Assembly (NCBI GenBank): GCA_016870865.1
Contig: VGAC01000005.1
Location: forward strand, 1 to 64,000
DNA length: 64,000 bases
Direction of reading: 5' to 3'
Source: Actinomycetota bacterium
GTDB taxonomy: Bacteria > Actinomycetota > Acidimicrobiia > Acidimicrobiales > Ilumatobacteraceae
In this document: in pieces, positions 8,993 to 15,758 of the stretch
Numbering within the stretch: position 1 is the first letter of the stretch
Layout of the letters: each line of letters starts with the position of its first letter
Notes under the pieces: generated by a model
What the model saw: the letters and a program-made list of their open reading frames with translations, nothing else
Told to the model about the DNA's origin: nothing
The model's database searches: none
Translations under genes and position numbers: made by a program

Positions 8993-10128
8993 CGGGGATG
9001 GGCGAGGGGACTGCGGTGAACAAGGGTTTCGTCCCGCCGCCGTACCCCTACGACCGTCTCGACGCTTTCGCCGCGCATGGTCGCGCGATGGAGGGTGGCT
9101 TGGTCGACCTTTCCATCGGTACTCCGTGCGACCCGCCGTTGGCCGCGGTGGTCGCCGCACTCTCGAACTCGAACACCGAACGCGGCTACCCCGCCAGCAT
9201 CGGCAGTGACGCGTTGCGGCGCGCGGCCCTCGATTGGATGAAGCGCCGTTTCGACCTCGACGTTCCCGCCGCCGACGTTGCCGCCTGTATCGGCAGCAAG
9301 GAGTTCGTGGCAACGACGCCGCACTGGCTGCGCCTGCGCACCCCCGACAAGGACACCGTGCTGTACCCCGCGGTGGCCTATCCCACTTACGAGATGGGAG
9401 CGACGTTGGCCAACTGCCGGGCGGTCGCCGTGCCGATGCGTGCCGACGGAACGATGGACCTCGATGCCATCACCGCCGAAGACGCCTCGCGAGCACTGAT
9501 GCTGTGGGTCAACAGCCCCAGCAATCCAACAGGCCACCTCGACGACCTCGGTGCGGCCGTTTCCTGGGGTCGAGCGAACGCGGTTCCTGTCTTTAGCGAC
9601 GAGTGCTACGCCGAATTCACCTGGACCACGTCGCCCACGTCGGCACTTCAGTATTCGCTCGAGGGAGTGGTAGCCGTGCACTCGTTGTCGAAGCGATCGA
9701 ACCTCGCGGGTCTTCGGGTCGGCTTCTATGCGGGCGACCACGACATCGTGGATTATTTGAAAGAGGTGCGCAAGCACGTCGGCATGATGCTGCCGGGACC
9801 CGCGCAAGCCGCCGGTGTTGCCGCTCTGGCCGACAACGCGCACGTGGCCGAACAACGCGATCGCTACCTGCGTCGCCTCGAGACCGTTCGCGCAGTGGTG
9901 GGGAAGTGGTCCGGGTTCGACATTGCGATGCCGGCGGGCGGGTTCTATCTCTGGTTCGATGCACATGATGGCTGGGCATTTGCCGAGCGTCTTGCGCGCG
10001 AGGCCGGCACGCTCGTGTCGCCGGGCGACTTCTACGGGGCAGGTGGTGCGAACAATGTGCGCATCGCCGTCGTGCAGCCCGACGACAAGATTGCCCTCAT
10101 GGCCAAGCGCCTCGGCATCAGCATCTGA
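8989..10128 (+). CDS. dapC: Succinyldiaminopimelate aminotransferase (DapC type)
   Basis: A fold-type I PLP aminotransferase of 379 residues, assigned to the N-succinyl-LL-diaminopimelate aminotransferase step. It has NSPSNPTGHLDDL (family asparagine), SDECYAEF and the Schiff-base lysine at about residue 235 in HSLSKRSNLAGLRVG. Linkage to dapF and the typical actinobacterial DapC sequence pattern support the assignment over a general aspartate aminotransferase. The GTG at 8989 overlaps the hflX stop; an ATG at 8998 is a possible alternative start. Confidence 0.85.
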   Translation: MTGMGEGTAVNKGFVPPPYPYDRLDAFAAHGRAMEGGLVDLSIGTPCDPPLAAVVAALSNSNTERGYPASIGSDALRRAALDWMKRRFDLDVPAADVAACIGSKEFVATTPHWLRLRTPDKDTVLYPAVAYPTYEMGATLANCRAVAVPMRADGTMDLDAITAEDASRALMLWVNSPSNPTGHLDDLGAAVSWGRANAVPVFSDECYAEFTWTTSPTSALQYSLEGVVAVHSLSKRSNLAGLRVGFYAGDHDIVDYLKEVRKHVGMMLPGPAQAAGVAALADNAHVAEQRDRYLRRLETVRAVVGKWSGFDIAMPAGGFYLWFDAHDGWAFAERLAREAGTLVSPGDFYGAGGANNVRIAVVQPDDKIALMAKRLGISI

Positions 10129-10143
10129 GGCGTCGGCACGACG

Positions 10144-10782
10144 ATGAGCGACGTCCCGGCGTTTCCGGCACCCGACCCCGAGTCGCGGCGGCAGCCGCCA
10201 TCACAGGGTCTTTCGCAAACAAGGCCGCGGCGGCGGCGGCGGTGGTTTGCGTTCGTGATGCTCGTTGTGACGCTCGCCGCGGCTGGTGCTCTCTTCACCG
10301 AGGGCACACGCCGCGCGGGCAACGCTGCCGCGGGAATGGTTCGCATCAGCGCGGGCTGCCGTGTGCCGGTGACGCTGCGTGATTCGGGTGATTTCTTCGT
10401 CTACATCGAACAGGGCCCGGTGCCGATGCCCGACAGTGCCAACTGCACGAACGCGGGTCTCCCAATGACGAACCCCCACGGCATTCCGATGATCGGCTTT
10501 GCCGTTGCGACCCCCGACGGGGTCGAGCGCCGTGTCACCCAAGTGCGCCCGAATCGTCGCTACGACCTTGGTCGCAACGACGGGTTGCTCACGTCGCGCT
10601 TTACTGGTCGCGCGGGCGAAACAGTCATCGTCGGACTGGTCGCCGACTCACCCGATGTGGCTGTCGCCATCGGTGAGAACGTGTTTTCCCTGCGTCTGCC
10701 GTGGCGCATCGCCTCCGGCATCGTTCTCGCGATCGGTCTGTTGTTGACGGTGGCGCTCTTTAGAGCCGGCGCAAAACGGTGA
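10144..10782 (+). CDS. Hypothetical membrane protein with two transmembrane segments
   Basis: A 212-residue protein with no family recognised. It begins with a Pro/Arg-rich cytoplasmic stretch ending in RPRRRRRW, followed by a first transmembrane segment at about 34-52. An extracytoplasmic domain of about 130 residues with two cysteines (SAGCRVPV, ANCTNAG) comes next, then a second transmembrane segment near 187-206. It starts 15 nt after dapC and its 3' end overlaps the end of lexA on the other strand by 23 nt. The topology suggests a surface-facing domain held by both ends. Confidence 0.75.
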   Translation: MSDVPAFPAPDPESRRQPPSQGLSQTRPRRRRRWFAFVMLVVTLAAAGALFTEGTRRAGNAAAGMVRISAGCRVPVTLRDSGDFFVYIEQGPVPMPDSANCTNAGLPMTNPHGIPMIGFAVATPDGVERRVTQVRPNRRYDLGRNDGLLTSRFTGRAGETVIVGLVADSPDVAVAIGENVFSLRLPWRIASGIVLAIGLLLTVALFRAGAKR

Positions 10783-11389
10783 CAACCTTGCCGAAGACCG
10801 ACACTTCGGCGGCGGGGAACACCATGGGTTGGAGGCGCGGGTTGGCGGGGATGAGCGTGATGTTCGCCCCGGACTTCTTGAAAGTCTTGACCGTCGCTTC
10901 GTCGCCGGGAATGCCGGCCACGACGATGTCGCCGTTGCGCGGTGTCGACTCCTGGCGCACGACCACGTAGTCGCCGTCGAAAATGCCGGCCTCGACCATC
11001 GAGTCGCCGCGCACGCGCAACATGAACAGTTCACCCTCGCCGGTGAAGTCAACGGGCAGGGGAATCAACTCCTCGACGTTCTCGTTGGCCAGAACGTCGG
11101 TGCCCGCGGCGACATCGCCCACGAGTGGTATGTGGCGCGCCGGGCGGCGTTCCATGGCAACCCCGATGCTGGAGTCGAAGCGCACCTCGAGGGCGCGGGG
11201 CTTGGTGGGGTCTCGTCGCAGGTAGCCGAGCTTTTGCAGCGTTGCGAGGTGATTGTGCACCGTTGCCGGGCTGTTGAGACTCACCGCCTCGCCGATCTCC
11301 CGCACGGAGGGGGGGTAGCCCCGATCGCGCATGCTGGTGTCAATGAACTCGAGAATGGCCCGTTGACGGGCGGTGAGGGCTACGGCCAT
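10760..11389 (-). CDS. lexA: SOS repressor LexA
   Basis: LexA represses SOS genes and cleaves itself when RecA filaments form. The 209-residue protein has an N-terminal winged helix (REIGEAVSLNSPATVHNHLATL, seen in pieces at about residues 30-50). The Ala95-Gly96 cleavage site lies in DVAAGTD, and the Ser130/Lys168 catalytic dyad in RGDSM and EATVKTF. ATG 11389 is chosen over the longer in-frame start at 11509, because the extra residues run through the operator region. Three LexA boxes lie upstream, so the gene is surely autoregulated. It is divergent from an SOS-type LysM gene. Confidence 0.97.
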   Translation of the reverse strand: MAVALTARQRAILEFIDTSMRDRGYPPSVREIGEAVSLNSPATVHNHLATLQKLGYLRRDPTKPRALEVRFDSSIGVAMERRPARHIPLVGDVAAGTDVLANENVEELIPLPVDFTGEGELFMLRVRGDSMVEAGIFDGDYVVVRQESTPRNGDIVVAGIPGDEATVKTFKKSGANITLIPANPRLQPMVFPAAEVSVFGKVVTVLRRL

Positions 11390-11397
11390 ATGCCCAG

Positions 11398-11411
11398 CGT
11401 ACGCCTGTTCG
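11398..11411. promoter_or_regulatory. Degenerate fourth LexA-like box
   Basis: CGTACGCCTGTTCG keeps one perfect half-site (GTTCG) and a degraded partner. It is 8 nt upstream of the lexA start codon. It may be a weak operator or a relic. Confidence 0.35.
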
Positions 11412-11421
11412 CCCCCCAAAT

Positions 11422-11435
11422 CAAACACCTGTTCG
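11422..11435. promoter_or_regulatory. LexA operator 1 (lexA proximal)
   Basis: CAAACACCTGTTCG differs by one base from the perfect box CGAACACCTGTTCG found at recA. It lies 32 nt upstream of lexA and would lie in the leader or core promoter of the minus-strand transcript. Confidence 0.75.
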
Positions 11436-11443
11436 CCCTGGCC

Positions 11444-11472
11444 TTGACAATCGAACACCTGTTCGGTAATTT
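11444..11472 (+). promoter_or_regulatory. SOS promoter of the LysM gene with LexA operator 2
   Basis: TTGACA (11444-11449) and TAATTT (11467-11472) are separated by 17 nt, a near-ideal sigma-A promoter on the plus strand. A perfect LexA box CGAACACCTGTTCG (11452-11465) fills the spacer, the same layout as at recA. Confidence 0.9.
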
Positions 11473-11475
11473 GAG

Positions 11476-11489
11476 CGAACACCCGTTCG
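11476..11489. promoter_or_regulatory. LexA operator 3
   Basis: CGAACACCCGTTCG, a palindromic LexA-type box starting 24 nt from operator 2. It is just downstream of the LysM-gene -10 element and about 90 nt upstream of lexA. Confidence 0.85.
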
Positions 11490-11545
11490 TTATCGTTCCC
11501 ACAACCCACCCAAACCGTTTACCCGCCCCCCACCAAAGGAGCCCG

Positions 11546-11896
11546 ATGATGGCCGTTGTTTTCAACACCCAGACGATTCCTTCCACCAGTTTTGGCCCAC
11601 AGTTGGCTCGCCCCCGCCGGCCCCAGAGGGTCTATGTTCGCCGGCGGGTCGCCGTGGCGGCATTCTGCGCGCTCCTGGTGGCCGTTGGTCTCTTTGCCCG
11701 CGGCGCGGGTGCCGAAAACACCCGTCCCATCGGCGCGGTCGAGATGCCGCGCACGATCACTGCCGTACAGGGCGACACCCTGTGGGCCATCGCCCACCGT
11801 CTGGCGCCACGGGGTGATGTCATGGGGTTTTTGGATCGTCTCGTTGAATTGAACGGCGCCCGCCTCATGCCCGGCCAACAGATCCGTATCCCCTAG
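11546..11896 (+). CDS. SOS-controlled LysM membrane protein (YneA/ChiZ-like)
   Basis: A 116-residue protein with a basic N-terminus (RVYVRRR), one transmembrane segment at about 34-51 and a C-terminal LysM peptidoglycan-binding domain at about 70-115 (VQGDTLWAIAHRL, then LMPGQQIRIP). It is divergent from lexA and has a perfect LexA box in its promoter. This matches Bacillus YneA and mycobacterial ChiZ (Rv2719c), small LysM proteins beside lexA that stop cell division during SOS. The division-inhibitor role is inferred from that context. A strong AAAGGAG Shine-Dalgarno sequence (11535-11541) supports the ATG at 11546; a second ATG follows at once. Confidence 0.88.
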   Translation: MMAVVFNTQTIPSTSFGPQLARPRRPQRVYVRRRVAVAAFCALLVAVGLFARGAGAENTRPIGAVEMPRTITAVQGDTLWAIAHRLAPRGDVMGFLDRLVELNGARLMPGQQIRIP

Positions 11897-11919
11897 GAAA
11901 CCCTCCCTACGATGGGGTG

Positions 11920-12369
11920 ATGCGCTGTCCGGTGTGCGCCTCCGATGACACCAAGGTCATCGACTCTCGGGTGGCCGAGGAGGGAGCCTCCATCCGTCGG
12001 CGTCGGCAGTGCCCGCTGTGCGGTTTTCGATTCACCACCCGCGAACGCCTCGAAGAGGTCTCGCTCACGGTCACCAAGCGCAGCGGGTCACGGGTGCCGT
12101 TCGACCGGGCCAAGGTCACCGCAGGTGTCAGCGCCGCCACCAAGGGCCGGCCCGTCGATGCGGCGACCATCGAAGCGCTCGCCGATCGAGTCGAGGAAAT
12201 CCTCCGCGCCATTGGCAACGAGGTGACTTCGGCGCAGGTGGGTCACGCCGTACTCGAACAGTTGCGGGGCCTCGACGAAGTTGCGTACCTGCGTTTCGCA
12301 AGCGTCTACAAGAACTTCGACCAGGCCGCCGACTTCCGTCGCGAGCTTGCGTTGCTCGAAAAAAATTGA
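11920..12369 (+). CDS. nrdR: Transcriptional repressor NrdR
   Basis: NrdR senses ATP/dATP and represses ribonucleotide reductase genes. The 149-residue protein has the N-terminal zinc ribbon with Cys3, Cys6, Cys31 and Cys34 (CPVC, CPLC) and the ATP-cone domain (VTKRSGSRVPFDRAKV onward). TACGAT at 11908-11913 ends 6 nt before ATG 11920, suggesting a leaderless transcript; GTG at 11917 is an alternative. nrdJ lies about 3.4 kb downstream and carries NrdR-type boxes. Confidence 0.96.
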   Translation: MRCPVCASDDTKVIDSRVAEEGASIRRRRQCPLCGFRFTTRERLEEVSLTVTKRSGSRVPFDRAKVTAGVSAATKGRPVDAATIEALADRVEEILRAIGNEVTSAQVGHAVLEQLRGLDEVAYLRFASVYKNFDQAADFRRELALLEKN

Positions 12370-12372
12370 ACT

Positions 12373-13023
12373 TCACGCCCGCGAATAGCGGAGGAACAAG
12401 AACCCGTCGTCTTCGAGAACGTGTTGCAGCACGAATCGGCGGAGCAACTCTCGCGCACCGTTCGTTACGCGCGGTGATTCGCCGCCCACGACGTTCGGGG
12501 AAATCGTGAGGTTGATTTCGTCGACCAAGTCCGCATCGATCATTGCGGCATTCAACTGCGCGCCACCCTCGAGCTGCAGCAACCGTCCGCCCGCCGTGGA
12601 TACGACGGAGAACAAGTCGACCACCCCGCTTGTCTCGGGGGTCACGAGGTATCCCGCACCCGAGGTAAAGAGGGGAGTCGTCGTGTCGACACGGCCCGAG
12701 CGGGACACCACCGCCACGCGCTGGCCTTGTTTGGACGGCTTGCCGTAGCCGTCGGAGCGGGCGGTTTGTGCCCCGACCAGGACGGTGTCGGCCACGCGTC
12801 GAAGCGCGAGCAAAACGCCCTGATCGGTAGGGCTGGAAAGCGGCCGTGAACTGCCGCCGACGGCGATCGAACCGTCGATGCTGGCCACCATGCACATGCC
12901 CACCCAGGGCCGCGGTCCGCGCGGGTCATTTGGGGTGGGGCGCTCGACGCCGTAGGCCTCGTCATGGGTGATTTCTCGTCCGACGCGGCCGAGAAAATCG
13001 TGGTAGGAGTAGAGCAGCTTCAC
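12373..13023 (-). CDS. RibD C-terminal/dihydrofolate reductase-like pyrimidine reductase
   Basis: A 216-residue NADPH-dependent reductase of the RibD_C family. It contains MCMVASIDGSIAVGGSSRPLSSPTD near residue 45 (shown in part), LRRVADTVLVGAQTARSDGYG, and LEGGAQLNAAMIDADLVDEI near the C-terminus, all typical of RibD_C reductases. No deaminase domain is attached. It could supply 5-amino-6-ribosylaminouracil phosphate reduction for riboflavin, or act on another substrate, as many stand-alone actinobacterial members do. The GTG start at 13023 lies 9 nt after TAGCCT (minus, 13038-13033). It converges with nrdR, with a 3-nt gap. Confidence 0.8.
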   Translation of the reverse strand: MKLLYSYHDFLGRVGREITHDEAYGVERPTPNDPRGPRPWVGMCMVASIDGSIAVGGSSRPLSSPTDQGVLLALRRVADTVLVGAQTARSDGYGKPSKQGQRVAVVSRSGRVDTTTPLFTSGAGYLVTPETSGVVDLFSVVSTAGGRLLQLEGGAQLNAAMIDADLVDEINLTISPNVVGGESPRVTNGARELLRRFVLQHVLEDDGFLFLRYSRA

Positions 13024-13074
13024 AGTACGGCGAGGCTACAGGTGGCCGGTGAAAGAGCGGGGGCGAAGGCGACC

Positions 13075-15333
13075 ATGAACGGATTCACGAAAAACGGCAC
13101 GGCCTTGCGCACCTGTCCGCTCTGTGAAGCGGGCTGCGGACTCGAAATCACCGTGAAGAACGGTTCGGTCGCGCGCATTCGCGGTGACATCGACGACGTC
13201 TTTTCGCACGGGTACATCTGCCCGAAAGGAAGCACGCTCAAACAATTGCACGACGACCCCGATCGTCTCCGCAAGCCGTTGGTGAAGCGCGACGGCGTCC
13301 ATGTCGAAGTCGAATGGGACGAGGCTTGGCGCGAGGTCGAACGAGGCTTGAGCGACGTCATCACGCGTCACGGTCGTGACGCGATTGCGACCTACATGGG
13401 GAATCCCTCCGCGCACAACCTCGGATCGATGACTTTTGGTCGCGTGGCGTTGCAGGGAATCGGCACGCGACAGCGCTACAGCGCCTCGAGTGTCGACCAG
13501 GCGCCGAAGCAACTCACCGGCGGGTTGATGTTCGGCACGGTGCAATCGGTGCCGATTCCCGACATCGACCACACCCACTATCTCCTCATGCTGGGAGCGA
13601 ACCCGTACGCGTCGAACGGCAGTCTGTGCACCGCCCCCGACTTTCCCGGTCGCCTCGAGGCGATTCTCGCCCGCGGAGGAAAGGTCGTCGTTGTCGACCC
13701 ACGACGCAGTGAAACCGCACAGAAGGCGAGCGAGTGGCTGCCCATCATTCCGAACGGCGACGCGCTGTTCCTCGCGGCGATCGCGCATGTGCTCTTCGCC
13801 GACGGGTTGGTGTCGGTCGGTGCGCACATTGCCCCGCATCTGAACGGTCTCGATGACATCCGCGCCGCAATGGAACGTTTCGCTCCGGAGGCGGTCGAGC
13901 GTGCATGCGGCATCGGTGCGCCGACAATTCGTCGAATTGCGCACGAACTCGCCAAGGCACCCACGGCAACGGTTTACGGGCGCATCGGCACCACGACCAC
14001 GGCTTTCGGTTCGACGACTTCTTGGTTGGTCGACGTGGTCAACACCCTCACCGGCAATCTTGACCGCGAGGGTGGTTCGCTCTTCACGCTGCCCGCCGCA
14101 GGCGGCGCCACGACCAAGGGTCAACCGGGCCGTGGCAAGGGTTTCGCATACGGCAAAGGCCATTCGCGCATCAAGGGTCTGCCGGAACTGATGGGTGAGT
14201 TCCCTGTCGCGATTCTTGCCGACGAAATCTTGACCGCGGGCGACGGACAAATCCGCGCAATGGTCACGCTCGCGGGGAATCCCGTGCTGTCGAATCCGAA
14301 CAGCGGAAAACTCGACCGTGCGCTCGCGTCGCTCGACTTCATGGTCAGTGTCGACATCTACCTGAACGAAACAACTCGGCACGCCGACGTCATTCTCCCG
14401 CCGCCCTCGCACCTACAGCGCGATCACTACGACGTGTTTCTCCTCGCGTTCGCCGTGCGCAACGTTGCGAACTACAGCCCCGCCGTGCTTCCCCTCGACG
14501 AAGGCCAACCCGACGAGTGGGAGATACTCGCCAAGCTCGGCATGATCGCCCAAGGTGCGGGTGCGAACGCCGACCCTGCCGTGGCCGACGACATGGCAAT
14601 CGCCAGCCTTGTTGGTTCCGCGGTGCGGGACCCTTCGTCGAACGTCTGCGGGCGCGACGCCGAGGAGCTCGTTGCGTCGCTCTCATCGACGGGCCGAAGG
14701 GGTCCGGCGCGAATGATCGATTTCATGTTGCGCACGGGTCCGTACGGCGATGCGTTTGGCGCCGCACCTGAGGGCTTGTCGCTCGACGTGTTGCTTGCAA
14801 ATCCGCACGGTGTGGACCTCGGTGCACTGCGTCCGCGCATTCCCGAAGTCATCCGAACCGCGTCGGGTCGTATCGAACTGGCGCCACCGCAGTTGCTCGC
14901 CGACGTCGATCGGTTGTGGGCGCATGCGACCGCAGTCGATGACGACAAGTTGATGCTCATTGGTCGACGGCACATTCGTTCGAACAACTCGTGGATGCAC
15001 AACATCAAGGTTCTCGTGAAGGGCAAGCCCCGCTGCACGCTGCAAATGCATCCAACCGATGCCGATGCGCGTGGCATCTCGGCCGGTCAAGCGGTTCGTG
15101 TGCGCAGCCGCGTGGGTGAGGTGCTCGCGCCTGTCGAGATCACCGACGACATCAGACCGGGCGTCGTGTCGCTGCCGCACGGTTGGGGTCACTCGGTGGC
15201 CGGTACGCGGCTGTCGGTTGCCGGCGAATACGCGGGGGTGAACTCGAACGTGCTCACCGACGAAGATCTCTTCGACCCCGTGTCGGGGACCAGCGTCCTC
15301 AACGGCATCCCCGTGGCGGTGAGGGCCGGCTGA
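13075..15333 (+). CDS. Molybdopterin-dependent oxidoreductase (DMSO reductase family)
   Basis: A 752-residue molybdenum bis-MGD enzyme of the formate dehydrogenase/nitrate reductase/BisC group. The N-terminal [4Fe-4S] motif is complete: Cys14, Cys17, Cys21 (CPLCEAGC) and Cys49 (YICPKG). Pterin-binding segments follow (MLGANPYASNGSL, VVVDPRRSETAQKASEWLPI in part), and a C-terminal molydop-binding domain begins near 625 (IGRRHIRSNNSWMHN). No Tat signal and no membrane or electron-transfer subunit is encoded nearby, so it is probably a cytoplasmic single-subunit enzyme of unknown substrate. The ATG at 13075 avoids overlap with the divergent gene. Confidence 0.85.
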   Translation: MNGFTKNGTALRTCPLCEAGCGLEITVKNGSVARIRGDIDDVFSHGYICPKGSTLKQLHDDPDRLRKPLVKRDGVHVEVEWDEAWREVERGLSDVITRHGRDAIATYMGNPSAHNLGSMTFGRVALQGIGTRQRYSASSVDQAPKQLTGGLMFGTVQSVPIPDIDHTHYLLMLGANPYASNGSLCTAPDFPGRLEAILARGGKVVVVDPRRSETAQKASEWLPIIPNGDALFLAAIAHVLFADGLVSVGAHIAPHLNGLDDIRAAMERFAPEAVERACGIGAPTIRRIAHELAKAPTATVYGRIGTTTTAFGSTTSWLVDVVNTLTGNLDREGGSLFTLPAAGGATTKGQPGRGKGFAYGKGHSRIKGLPELMGEFPVAILADEILTAGDGQIRAMVTLAGNPVLSNPNSGKLDRALASLDFMVSVDIYLNETTRHADVILPPPSHLQRDHYDVFLLAFAVRNVANYSPAVLPLDEGQPDEWEILAKLGMIAQGAGANADPAVADDMAIASLVGSAVRDPSSNVCGRDAEELVASLSSTGRRGPARMIDFMLRTGPYGDAFGAAPEGLSLDVLLANPHGVDLGALRPRIPEVIRTASGRIELAPPQLLADVDRLWAHATAVDDDKLMLIGRRHIRSNNSWMHNIKVLVKGKPRCTLQMHPTDADARGISAGQAVRVRSRVGEVLAPVEITDDIRPGVVSLPHGWGHSVAGTRLSVAGEYAGVNSNVLTDEDLFDPVSGTSVLNGIPVAVRAG

Positions 15334-15480
15334 CCCTGTCGAGGCCCGCCGTCCACACACGTCCACAGCGCAATCCCCCGAAAAACGGGGAAATTCACAC
15401 GGTTTTCCACTTCCCCCACACAGGCCCGCCCCCGTATCCTGAGCCTCCGCGGCGGTGTGTCGGCCAACGGGCGACAATCG

Positions 15481-15510
15481 TTGACAAAAGGTGAACAACA
15501 ATGCTGTAAT
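15481..15510 (+). promoter_or_regulatory. nrdJ promoter
   Basis: TTGACA (15481-15486) and TGTAAT (15505-15510) are separated by 18 nt. This is a strong sigma-A type promoter placing the start near 15517, inside the first NrdR-type box. Confidence 0.8.
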
Positions 15511-15511
15511 T

Positions 15512-15527
15512 ACCCAACCAGTTGTGG
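15512..15527. promoter_or_regulatory. NrdR-type box 1 (imperfect)
   Basis: ACCCAACCAGTTGTGG shares 13 of 16 positions with the perfect palindrome 42 nt downstream. It overlaps the likely transcription start of nrdJ. Confidence 0.65.
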
Positions 15528-15553
15528 ATCGCACCGCAATCGGGGGCGGAGAA

Positions 15554-15569
15554 CCACAACATGTTGTGG
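15554..15569. promoter_or_regulatory. NrdR-type box 2 (perfect palindrome)
   Basis: CCACAACATGTTGTGG is a perfect 16-bp palindrome. It fits the general NrdR box pattern CAC-W-A-N-AT-N-T-W-GTG. The centre-to-centre distance to box 1 is 42 bp, about four helical turns. Confidence 0.75.
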
Positions 15570-15758
15570 ATCCAGCGTCTTTGGAGACCTCTCCGGGGCG
15601 TCGGGGTCAACTTTGTTGATGTGGTGGTCTACTGCGCCCTCCTAGCGGAGTCCGTGGGTGACGCAAGTCACAAGCAATCGATTACCAAAGATAAAAACCA
15701 AGTCCGCACTCACGGAACACTCACAAAGTTCTCACGAAGAAAGCAAGGAAGGAACGAA

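Larger units (their letters stand above)
15334..15758 (+). other. Intergenic region: nrdJ control region and leader
   Basis: This 425-nt gap has no gene. It holds a promoter (15481-15510), two NrdR-type boxes, and a leader of about 240 nt with several hairpins. They are TCAAC/GTTGA at 15607-15619, CTCC/GGAG at 15639-15650, and GTGAC/GTCAC with a GCAA tetraloop at 15658-15671. An AAGGAAGGAA Shine-Dalgarno sequence precedes the nrdJ ATG. No clear B12-box was found by eye. Confidence 0.7.

Noticed and set aside
15522-15758. Upstream extension of nrdJ by 79 codons
   Set aside because: The extension begins inside the NrdR box region and ignores the strong ribosome site before 15759.
15570-15758. 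Cobalamin riboswitch in the nrdJ leader
   Set aside because: No B12-box or matching architecture could be seen by eye; listed only as a structured leader.
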